Assembly (NCBI RefSeq): GCF_004758605.1
Contig: NZ_CP038512.1
Coordinates: 1,131,001 to 1,195,000, forward strand
Length of the DNA stretch: 64,000 bases
Direction: 5' to 3'
From: Deinococcus metallilatus
GTDB lineage: Bacteria > Deinococcota > Deinococci > Deinococcales > Deinococcaceae
Part shown: positions 39,072-55,545 of the stretch, in pieces
Position numbering within the stretch: the first letter of the stretch is position 1
Layout of the letters: the number at the start of each line of letters is the position of its first letter
Notes under the pieces: generated by a model
The model's input: the letters and a program-made list of their open reading frames with translations, nothing else
Told to the model about the DNA's origin: nothing
The model's database searches: none
Translations under genes and position numbers: made by a program

Positions 39072-39253
39072 ACGCGGTGGACCCGGCGCCCCGTTCTTCC
39101 CAGGTACACCTTCTGCCTGGGGGGACTAGGGGCGTCCCATTCTGTCTGGATGACCGTCTGCCCGGTCAGGTTCGGGCGCCGTCCCCCCTGTTCTTTTCCC
39201 GCTGGCCCGGGGTTGCCCCGGTCCCTGTGACGCCGTTGTTTGGAGTTCGTGTT

Positions 39254-39259
39254 TAATAT
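39254..39259 (+). promoter_or_regulatory. Leaderless -10 box deciding the kinase start
   Basis: TAATAT ends 7 nt before an in-frame GTG at 39267. It overlaps the alternative ATG 39258, which argues against that ATG. Confidence 0.5.
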
Positions 39260-39266
39260 GGACTGC

Positions 39267-40082
39267 GTGCAACAAGTTCCTGACTCGCAACTGACGGAGG
39301 CCCGGTCCCTGGAGCCTCCGCGTGTGCTGGCTGTCCGCGGCGGCATACAGAGCGAGGTGGGCGAGTGGCGGGGGCGCGAGGTGTTCGTCAAGACCCTGCT
39401 GACCGACGACCCCCAGGCCGCCCTGCGCTTCGAGCACGAGGGGCAGATCGCGGCCGGGCTGGACCATCCGCTGGTGGTGCCGCTGCTGGCGCAGACGCGG
39501 GCGCAGCTCATCTTTCCGTTCGTGCCCGGCCCCACGCTGCGCGAGCGGGTGGAGCACGGTCCCCTGTCCCCCGCCGAGGCGCTGGGCGTGACCTGCGGCG
39601 TGCTGGGTGCGGTCACCCACCTGCACGCCCGGGGCGTCACCCACCACGACCTGAAGCCGGAGAACGTGCTGCTCGCGGGCGGCAGCTTGCGCGGCGAGTG
39701 CGTGCGCCTGGTGGACTTCGGCATGAGCCACTCGCAGGCGCTGCCCCACGACATCCACGGCGGCACGCGCATGGGCACGCCGCACTTCATGGCCCCCGAG
39801 CAGTTCCAGGGCGTGCGGGGCGACCCCCGCAGTGACCTGTACTCGGTCGGCGTGCTGCTGTTCGACTGCCTGGCCGGGCACCCCCCCTACGAGGACGCCC
39901 TGGGCTGGCTGGTGGGCCTCTGCGACGACTGCGCCCCGCTGCCCGGTCCCCCCGAGTTGCACCCCGTCCTGCAAGCGGCCCTCAGCCGCGACCCGGCGGA
40001 GCGTCCCGGCTCGGCCGCCGAGATGCGGGCCGCCCTCCGCGGCGCCGCGCGGGCGCTGGGGCTGGAGGCCGCTTGCCCCTGA
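39267..40082 (+). CDS. Small Ser/Thr kinase-like protein
   Basis: 271 aa, soluble Hanks-type fold without membrane anchor. Lys42 (VFVK), HHDLKPEN (126-133, His in place of Arg in HRD), DFG 150-152, APE in MAPEQ, and Asp of the F helix (SDLYSVGVLL) are all present. The glycine loop is unclear: the region VLAVRGGIQSEVG does not fit GxGxxG. It may be a weak or specialised kinase. The start GTG 39267 is chosen from the -10; ATG 39258 or TTG 39240 would lengthen it. Its last 10 nt overlap holA. Confidence 0.85.
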   Translation: MQQVPDSQLTEARSLEPPRVLAVRGGIQSEVGEWRGREVFVKTLLTDDPQAALRFEHEGQIAAGLDHPLVVPLLAQTRAQLIFPFVPGPTLRERVEHGPLSPAEALGVTCGVLGAVTHLHARGVTHHDLKPENVLLAGGSLRGECVRLVDFGMSHSQALPHDIHGGTRMGTPHFMAPEQFQGVRGDPRSDLYSVGVLLFDCLAGHPPYEDALGWLVGLCDDCAPLPGPPELHPVLQAALSRDPAERPGSAAEMRAALRGAARALGLEAACP

Positions 40083-40975
40083 TCGCGTTCAGCGGCAACC
40101 GTTTTCTGGCCGAGGAGACGCTGCGCGACACCCTCGCGGCGCGCGGCCTGAGCGTGCGCGACCTGCCCCGGCTGGCGGGCGAGGAGGTCAGCGCCGAGAG
40201 CATCGGCCCGCTGCTGACGCCGAGCCTCTTCGGGGATGGCGGCGTGATCGTGGATTTCGCCGGGGTCAAGCCTGACAAAGCCCTGCTGGAGCTGCTCGCC
40301 GCCGCGCCCGTGACCGTCGCCGTGCTGGACGAGACGCCCCCCGCCACCCGCATCAAGCTGTACGAGACGCGCGGGGAGCATCAGCCCTCGCCCGCCCCGC
40401 AGAAGACGGGTGACGTGGCCGGATGGGTGGCGCAGCGGGCCAGAAAGACCGGCTTGAAACTCGACCGGGACGCCGCGCTCTATCTCGCGGAGGTGTTCGG
40501 CCCCGACCTGACCGGCATCGCGGGCGAACTGAACAAACTCGCCCTGCTCGATCCACCCCTGACGGCCGAGCTGGTCCGGCGGGTGGTGGGCCGCGAGCCG
40601 CCCGGCGATTCCTTCGCCATGCTGGGGGCGGCGACCGGCGGGCATCCCGGCGAGGCCGTCACGCAACTGCGCCGCCTGCTGGAGAGTGGCGAGGACCCCT
40701 TCAAGTTGCTGGGGGCGGTCGTGTGGCAGTACAGCCTGGTGGCCCGCTGCGTCGCCCTGCTTCAGGAAGGCGGGCGCGTGACCGAGGCGGCCGCCGCCCA
40801 GCGCCTCGGCGTGAAGCCCTATCCCGCCAGGAAGGCGCTGGAGGTCGCCCGCCGTCTGAGCGAGGGCAAGATTCGCGCGCACCTGGCCCGCATCCTCGAC
40901 GCCGACCTCGCCATGAAGCGCGGCCTTGATCCCGCCGCCACCCTCGAACGCCTGATCGTGCAGCTCAGCGTCTGA
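40073..40975 (+). CDS. holA: DNA polymerase III subunit delta
   Basis: 300 aa from TTG 40073. HolA opens the beta clamp within the clamp loader. The N-terminus PLIAFSGNRFLAEE lacks the usual longer first strand yet fits the family. The AAA+-like domains are followed by the helical collar with LARILDADLAMKRGLDPAATLERLIVQL, typical of delta. It overlaps the small kinase gene by 10 nt, so translation is probably coupled. Kinase upstream of a replication gene is unusual. Confidence 0.85.
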   Translation: MPLIAFSGNRFLAEETLRDTLAARGLSVRDLPRLAGEEVSAESIGPLLTPSLFGDGGVIVDFAGVKPDKALLELLAAAPVTVAVLDETPPATRIKLYETRGEHQPSPAPQKTGDVAGWVAQRARKTGLKLDRDAALYLAEVFGPDLTGIAGELNKLALLDPPLTAELVRRVVGREPPGDSFAMLGAATGGHPGEAVTQLRRLLESGEDPFKLLGAVVWQYSLVARCVALLQEGGRVTEAAAAQRLGVKPYPARKALEVARRLSEGKIRAHLARILDADLAMKRGLDPAATLERLIVQLSV

Positions 40976-41072
40976 AGCGGTCGGGAGAACCCTCCGTTCT
41001 TTGACCGGCGGCCTCCGCGAAGCCGTGGGGGACGCACTGAGGTCTGCCATCAAGGGGAAAAGGCGTTCAGGA

Positions 41073-41266
41073 CGATAAAAAAGCTCCTCCCCCTTGAGGG
41101 GGGAGGCTGGGTGGGGGTGAACGGGCCGGGCGTCCGAGGCCAGGGGGAAGGCCAAACCCCATTTTCAGGCGACGCGGTAAGGGCAGCCTGGGGCTGCCAC
41201 CCCTCCCCCCAACCCTCCGCTGCGCGGCTCTACGAGTCACCCGCAAGGGGAGAGGGAGAAAAAACC
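41073..41266 (+). repeat. Type B intergenic repeat
   Basis: Begins cgataaaaaagctcctcccc and ends AAGGGGAGAGGGAGAAAAAA. The inner segment diverges from the 25842 copy (it carries a different GGCGTCCGAGGCCAG sequence) while both ends match. Confidence 0.6.
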
Positions 41267-41285
41267 CGTTCTCAGCGGGTTTTTT
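41259..41285. terminator. Bidirectional terminator with U tracts
   Basis: AAAAAACCCG pairs with CGGGTTTTTT over a 7-nt loop. Both strands give a hairpin followed by six U. It serves holA and the convergent CBS-ACT gene. Confidence 0.85.
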
Positions 41286-41314
41286 CAACGGAGTGAGAAG
41301 GCCCCTGAGCCTCT

Positions 41315-41950
<636 letters not shown>

Positions 41951-42020
41951 GGCTCTCAGCTTACTCCGCCTCCGCGACCCTTGCCCCTCTGCCGAACTGA
42001 CCCTGCCCTGATGCCCGATC

Positions 42021-42057
<37 letters not shown>

Positions 42058-42065
42058 GGCCGTGC

Positions 42066-42071
42066 TAGTTT
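42066..42071 (+). promoter_or_regulatory. Leaderless -10 box
   Basis: TAGTTT ends 7 nt before ATG 42079. Confidence 0.55.
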
Positions 42072-42078
42072 GCCCGGC

Positions 42079-42570
<492 letters not shown>

Positions 42571-42706
42571 CCTCCCGGCCTTCCTGACCGAGTGGAGCGG
42601 GGTTTGCCGGGTCAAGCTGGCCCAGAGCGCCGCCCCCAGCCCGGCCCCCGCGCGGTTGCGGGGGCTTTGCCTTGCCCGGCCGCCCGGCCGGAAGAGAGGA
42701 GAACCC

Positions 42707-43183
42707 ATGAGAAACGCCTTCCTGATCCTGCCGCTCGCGCTGCTCGCCACTGTGCCGCACGCCCAGCAGCGGGGGAGCCGCGTGGGCTTCGTGGACGTGC
42801 AGCAGGCCGTCGCGGCCCTGCCCGGGAGCAGCACCTACCTGAACCTGACCAAGAAGCTGGACGCGGACCTGAAAGCCAAGCAGACGAACCTCCAGAACCT
42901 CGCGGCCAAAGCGGCCAGCACGCGCAGCGCCGCAGACCGGCAGGCCCTCCAGAAAGCGCAGCAGAGCTTCGTGAGCGCCCAGCGGGACGCCCAGAAGCGC
43001 CTGGAGGGCGAGTTCAAGCCGCTCGCCTCCAGGATCAACTCGGCGGTGGCGAGCGTGGCCAAGAGCAACGGCTACAGCGTGGTGATGGACCGCCGCGTGG
43101 CCGCCCAGTCCAATCTGGTGGTCTACGCCAACAACGCGGCGACCGACCTCACCGCCGCCGTCGTCAAGGCGCTCAAGAAATAA
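42707..43183 (+). CDS. OmpH/Skp family periplasmic chaperone, second copy
   Basis: 158 aa. Signal peptide [20 protein letters not shown], then [17 protein letters not shown], a coiled coil (about 50-120) and [28 protein letters not shown], closely like the first copy. GAGAGGAGAACCC precedes the ATG, so unlike the first copy it has a ribosome-binding site. The pair lies 136 bp apart on the same strand, and the second may be co-transcribed. The paralogues share clear motifs but differ throughout, an old duplication. Confidence 0.9.
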   Translation: MRNAFLILPLALLATVPHAQQRGSRVGFVDVQQAVAALPGSSTYLNLTKKLDADLKAKQTNLQNLAAKAASTRSAADRQALQKAQQSFVSAQRDAQKRLEGEFKPLASRINSAVASVAKSNGYSVVMDRRVAAQSNLVVYANNAATDLTAAVVKALKK

Positions 43184-43226
43184 TCCCCCGCGTCCAGGCC
43201 CGCCCTCTCTGTGGGGGCGGGCCTGC

Positions 43227-43232
43227 TACGCT
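43227..43232 (+). promoter_or_regulatory. Leaderless -10 box
   Basis: TACGCT ends 6 nt before ATG 43239. Confidence 0.55.
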
Positions 43233-43238
43233 CCCCGC

Positions 43239-43643
43239 ATGACCGACGGCAAGGATGAGGGAACAGGGGTAGCCCGCCGCCATATTTTCGGCGCGCAGGA
43301 GGAGCGTATCCTCGGCCGCCTGGCGGCGCTGGACCCCGACCTGATGCGGTACGTGCGCGACTTCGCCTACGACACCGTGTACGAGCGGCCCGGGCTGGAC
43401 CTGAAGACCAAGGAACTGGTCGCCTCGGCCTTGCTGGTTTCGCTGGGCAGCCCGGCCGAACTCCGCACCCATCTGCGCGGCGCCCTGCGTGCCGGTGCCA
43501 GCGAGCAGGAGGTGCGTGAGGTGCTTTTGCTGTGCGTGCCATACCTGGGGTTTCCGCGTGTGGTGGCCGCCTTCACGCAGCTTCAGGCGCTGCTGGAGGC
43601 CCGGCGGGACGGGCAGGAAAAGGCCCCCACCGGTGAGGGGTGA
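43239..43643 (+). CDS. Carboxymuconolactone decarboxylase-family protein
   Basis: 134 aa. The core helices [43 protein letters not shown] and [34 protein letters not shown] match the gamma-CMD/AhpD fold. The CxxC-x3-H of AhpD is absent, so a peroxide-reducing role is unlikely. Related stand-alone members act as decarboxylases or have unknown roles. It is probably leaderless. Confidence 0.82.
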   Translation: MTDGKDEGTGVARRHIFGAQEERILGRLAALDPDLMRYVRDFAYDTVYERPGLDLKTKELVASALLVSLGSPAELRTHLRGALRAGASEQEVREVLLLCVPYLGFPRVVAAFTQLQALLEARRDGQEKAPTGEG

Positions 43644-43664
43644 GGGCGGGGCCGAGCCGCTCGC

Positions 43665-44357
43665 TCAGAAGCCGGTCTTGATCCCGATGCGGGCCTTGAA
43701 GACCGTGCCGGGGCGGACAAAGGCGTTGCTGACGTTGTTGTAGCCAGCGTCGCCGGGCGTGAAGGTATCGCTGTTGCCGTTGCTGCTGGTGACGGTGATC
43801 GAGGAGCCGAAGAACTGATCGATGCCCAGGTCGCCCACCAGGCTGAGGTTGCCGGTCAGGCCGTAGCTGACCATCACGCCCGCGCCGACACCGAAGGCGC
43901 TGCTGGAGAAGGTCTGGCTGCCGCTTGAACCGAAGTCGGCGGTGCTGCGGAACAGACCGTAGCGGCCACCGGCATACAGGGTGGTGCCCAGGCCTGGGGA
44001 CACTTCACCCAGGCTGTAGGTACCGTCGAGGCTGGCGACCACGCGGCTGCCCGACTCGGTCACCAGGCCCTGCTGTTTGGCCTGCCCATAGGTGAAGGTG
44101 GGGGGGAAGAGGGTTCCGGTCGGGTCGATGGGCGCGTTGTCGTTGATCGCGTCACTGGGGCGGGTAAAGCTGACGCCCGCCTTCACGCCGATAGGCCCGG
44201 CAACGTTGGGGGCGTGGACGAACACCTCGCCGCTCAGGCCGCCCGCATAGCCGCCGGTCAGGCCCAGCTCGACGCCGTTCATGCCAGTGCTGGAGTAGGT
44301 TTGCGCGCCCGCCGTGGCGAGGCCCGCGCTGAGGGTCAGGGCAAGAAGCTTCTTCAT
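43665..44357 (-). CDS. Outer-membrane beta-barrel-like protein
   Basis: 230 aa from ATG 44357. Signal peptide [19 protein letters not shown]; then short alternating strands with Gly/Ser turns ([49 protein letters not shown]). The last residue is Phe, the outer-membrane insertion signal for barrels. It resembles small eight-stranded barrels (OmpW/OmpX class) by pattern only. A poor -10 may lie just upstream. Codon use is ordinary for the window. Confidence 0.7.
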   Translation of the reverse strand: MKKLLALTLSAGLATAGAQTYSSTGMNGVELGLTGGYAGGLSGEVFVHAPNVAGPIGVKAGVSFTRPSDAINDNAPIDPTGTLFPPTFTYGQAKQQGLVTESGSRVVASLDGTYSLGEVSPGLGTTLYAGGRYGLFRSTADFGSSGSQTFSSSAFGVGAGVMVSYGLTGNLSLVGDLGIDQFFGSSITVTSSNGNSDTFTPGDAGYNNVSNAFVRPGTVFKARIGIKTGF

Positions 44358-44608
44358 GTCGTTTGTAGCCTGACTCACCAGGATGAGCGTTTCCCCTCAT
44401 GAGTTTTACGGGCGATTTATGAACCGGAAAGCGGGGCGTCAGGTGAACGGGGAAGCGAAGGGCTGTCCCGCAGTCAGGAACTGCTCCGCTGGAAGGAACC
44501 TGAAGCCCCTGCTAAACTTGAACCGAGTCTAATTTGCCATGCTGCGTGTTCGGATACGCGGTGTGCAGGCTGCTGCGGGCGTATCTGTCACCTATTCTTG
44601 GAGGACCC

Positions 44609-46317
<1,709 letters not shown>

Positions 46318-46632
46318 CCCGCACGGCCGACAACGCCGCTCCCCTCCGCGTGAGGGTGGGCGGCGTTGCCACTGTAAAGGCAGGACGACCGCAAAGGTGC
46401 CGAGTCCGCACAGCCCCGCTCAACCCCACTGCTGCGCAGCTCTGCGAGTCCGGCCCTTACCCCTCCGAGCCACCTCCCCTCAAGGGAGGCAACAGATTGA
46501 GCGTCCTAGAGGGCAACCCATGTTCCTGAACGGACTTTGCAGTGGCCCTGTGTGAAAGCCACCCCTGGCCTTTTTCTCCACCTGGGGGGTTACACTGGGG
46601 GAACAACACAATCTTTCCCTCAGGAGCCGCGC
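46318..46632. other. Gene-free interval with a hairpin and repeat fragment
   Basis: 315 bp. It holds a hairpin (46331-46368), a fragment of the MITE core (about 46430-46500, CTGCTGCGCAGCTCTGCGAGTCC) and a TACACT box (46592-46597) before the phospholipase gene. Confidence 0.55.
46331..46368 (+). terminator. Hairpin after etfA
   Basis: CAACGCCGC (46331-46339) pairs with GCGGCGTTG (46360-46368). There is no U tract. Confidence 0.5.
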
Positions 46633-47301
<669 letters not shown>

Positions 47302-47314
47302 GAGCAGGTCAAGC

Positions 47315-47348
47315 GCCGCACCGTTCCTGCTCATGGGAGCGGTGCGGC
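47315..47348. terminator. Terminator after the phospholipase gene
   Basis: A 9-bp stem GCCGCACCG/CGGTGCGGC, followed by ccttctt. It lies between convergent genes. Confidence 0.65.
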
Positions 47349-47442
47349 CCTTCTTGCCGGACGCCAGAGAGGCCAGCATCCCATCTTGTCAAACTCTGGT
47401 CGTCCGAACCGCACCCCCCGAACAGAACCCTTCGACCCGCGC

Positions 47443-48195
<753 letters not shown>

Positions 48196-48201
48196 CTGGG
48201 C

Positions 48202-48220
48202 AGGGTAGCGCGGGTATACT
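48202..48220. promoter_or_regulatory. Back-to-back divergent -10 boxes
   Basis: TACCCT on the minus strand (48202-48207) serves the YkgJ-like gene; TATACT on the plus strand (48215-48220) lies 9 nt before GTG 48230. The two cannot easily be used at once. Confidence 0.55.
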
Positions 48221-48224
48221 GGGC

Positions 48225-49255
<1,031 letters not shown>

Positions 49256-49291
49256 AGCGGGGGACGGGCCTTCTTTCCCCGCCGCCCCCGC

Positions 49292-49297
49292 TATCAT
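49292..49297 (+). promoter_or_regulatory. Leaderless -10 box
   Basis: TATCAT ends 6 nt before GTG 49304. Confidence 0.55.
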
Positions 49298-49303
49298 GCG
49301 CGG

Positions 49304-50125
<822 letters not shown>

Positions 50126-50147
50126 GCAGGGATGAGGGTTGAGCGAT

Positions 50148-50200
50148 GAGTGATGAGGAAGACCGAGAGGCCTGGGGGCCTGCCCTCCTCCTCATCACTC
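50148..50200 (+). terminator. Long-loop inverted repeat between APH gene and upp
   Basis: GAGTGATGAGGA (50148-50159) is exactly complementary to 50189-50200, with a 29-nt loop. Confidence 0.45.
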
Positions 50201-50220
50201 GTCCCTTCCCGCCCGCCGGG

Positions 50221-50226
50221 TATCGT
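50221..50226 (+). promoter_or_regulatory. Leaderless -10 box
   Basis: TATCGT ends 6 nt before ATG 50233. Confidence 0.6.
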
Positions 50227-50232
50227 GAGGCC

Positions 50233-50856
<624 letters not shown>

Positions 50857-50863
50857 GGGGCAG

Positions 50864-50923
50864 AGAGCAGAGGGCCGGAAAATGCTGAAGCTGGAGCCTT
50901 GGCTGAGTTTTGCCCTCTGCTCT
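50864..50923 (+). terminator. Long-loop inverted repeat after upp
   Basis: AGAGCAGAGGG (50864-50874) is exactly complementary to 50913-50923. The loop is 38 nt, longer than usual for a terminator. Confidence 0.45.
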
Positions 50924-50925
50924 TC

Positions 50926-51110
50926 GCTTAGGACGTACGCGATTCAAAAGCTGAGTGCGTGCGGATGAGGTTCTTCGCTCCTCTGCTGGGCAGCTCTATG
51001 AGTCCCCCCTTGCGGGGGAGGCTGGGAGGGGGGTGGACGGCGAAGCCGTCCCAGCGGAGGAAAGCGCGGTTTCCCACCACCCACCAGAACAGAGTTTCGC
51101 GTAAGTCCTC
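50926..51110 (+). repeat. MITE-like element
   Basis: Left end GCTTAGGACGTACGCGATTC (from 50926), right end GAGTTTCGCGTAAGTCCTCT (to about 51110). One mismatch separates the terminal repeats. Body modules match the 15130 copy: GCAGCTCTATGAGTCC, GGGGGAGGCTGGGA and GGACGGCGAAGCCGT. It fills most of the gap between upp and the WecA-like gene. Confidence 0.65.
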
Positions 51111-51151
51111 TGCCCTCCCCTCACCCCCAGCCTTTAGACTCCGGTCAGCTT

Positions 51152-52297
<1,146 letters not shown>

Positions 52298-52304
52298 GGA
52301 GAGC

Positions 52305-52400
52305 GGTGCGGAGGGGGGTGGACGGCGCAGCCGTCCCAGCACAAGGAATCTCTGTTTCCCTTTCTCCGTAAAGGAACAAGTTTCGCGTCAGTCCCAAGCT
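52305..52400 (+). repeat. Truncated MITE-like element
   Basis: Only the right part: GGGGGTGGACGGCGCAGCCG to AAGTTTCGCGTCAGTCCCAAGCTC. The left end is absent. Confidence 0.55.
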
Positions 52401-52459
52401 CAAAGCTGACCGCTCTCCCTTACCCCCGCCATCGCCCGCCCACCGGGACGGCACTCTGA

Positions 52460-52465
52460 TACCGT
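52460..52465 (+). promoter_or_regulatory. Leaderless -10 box
   Basis: TACCGT ends 7 nt before ATG 52473. Confidence 0.45.
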
Positions 52466-52472
52466 GACCGCG

Positions 52473-53630
<1,158 letters not shown>

Positions 53631-53662
53631 GTGGGGGAGAGGCCCCCTATCCTGTGCCTGAC

Positions 53663-54596
<934 letters not shown>

Positions 54597-54597
<1 letters not shown>

Positions 54598-54669
54598 CTT
54601 TCAGCCGTCAGCAAAAAGCAAAAAGCCCCAGCTATGGCTGAGGCTCCCGGTGCTGACCGCTGATTGCTC
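54597..54669. repeat. Imperfect inverted repeat after the lipid kinase gene
   Basis: GCTTTCAGCCGTCAGCA near 54599-54615 faces TGCTGACCGCTGATTGC near 54652-54668 (14 of 17 complementary). The left arm equals the one at 30408-30422. Confidence 0.5.
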
Positions 54670-55388
54670 TACTGCAAGCTCGCCAGCTTCGCCTTCGCCG
54701 CGTCCAGGTCGCGCTGTTCCCAGTAGGTGGTGGCGGGGATGGTGACCGCCTTCTGGAGCTGCGCGACGGCGCCCGCCTTGTTGCCCGTCAGGAGCAGGGC
54801 GTTGGCGTACTCGATGCGGTGGACGGCCACGTTCGGCTCCAGCGCGATGGCCTTTTCGAAGTTGGGGGCAATCTGGCTCTTCTTGGCCCCGGTCAGGAAG
54901 GTCGCCGCTCCACCCTTGCTGACGAGGTTGGCGTTCCAGAGGCCCAGGGCGACGTAGGCCCCGGCCATGTTGGGCTGGAGACGGATGGCCTGGTCGAGAT
55001 TCTTCTTCACGTCCCCGGCGAGGTTCAGGCTCTGGAGGATGCCCACGAACTGCGCCAGGCGGCCCTGCGCACGCGCCAGCTCGAAGTAGGCGTCGGCGTT
55101 GTTCTTGTCGAGGGCGATGGCCTGACGGGCGTACCCCTGGGCCTTTTCGAACAGCCCCTTCTTCTGGTTGTCCGGGCTGACGCTGGCCCCGGCGGTGGTG
55201 GCCTCGGCGGCCAGGGCAAAGCCCGCGCTGGTGTTCAGGGCGGCGGCGGCGGTCGCCGCTTCCTGCCACTTGCCCTGGTCGTAGAGGGCCTGGGCGGCCT
55301 GCTGGCCCTGGGTCTGCTGGGCACTGGCGCTGACGGCAACGGCGAGGGCAAGGGTCACGAGAGCCGGGCGTATGGGGGTCTGGCGCAT
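54669..55388 (-). CDS. Tetratricopeptide-repeat protein, exported
   Basis: 239 aa. Signal peptide MRQTPIRPALVTLALAVAVSASAQ; then TPR-like helices: ALYDQGKWQEAATAAAAL (about 40-57), AQGYARQAIALDKNNADAYFELARAQGRL (about 88-116), NLDQAIRLQPNMAGAYVALGLWNA, NFEKAIALEPNVAVHRIEYANALLLTGNKAGAVAQLQKA. A protein-interaction scaffold in the periplasm. GGAGG lies 5 nt before ATG 55388. Divergent from the 959-aa ATPase. Confidence 0.85.
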   Translation of the reverse strand: MRQTPIRPALVTLALAVAVSASAQQTQGQQAAQALYDQGKWQEAATAAAALNTSAGFALAAEATTAGASVSPDNQKKGLFEKAQGYARQAIALDKNNADAYFELARAQGRLAQFVGILQSLNLAGDVKKNLDQAIRLQPNMAGAYVALGLWNANLVSKGGAATFLTGAKKSQIAPNFEKAIALEPNVAVHRIEYANALLLTGNKAGAVAQLQKAVTIPATTYWEQRDLDAAKAKLASLQ

Positions 55389-55545
55389 GGGTTCCTCCTG
55401 GGGGAGCGGTGGGACTTTGGAAAACTGGACCGAGTATACACAGCGCGGGCCACAGAGTCTGACGAGATCGTCAGGCACACGCTATGCCCCCCTTTGTTGC
55501 ACCCGGTCCAACGCACCTGGCCGGGAGTGGTAGCCTCGGCTTACC

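Larger units (their letters stand above)
40976..41314. other. Gene-free interval with a type B repeat and terminator
   Basis: 339 bp without a credible gene. The type B element (about 41073-41266) fills most of it, and the terminator 41259-41285 partly overlaps its right end. Confidence 0.6.
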
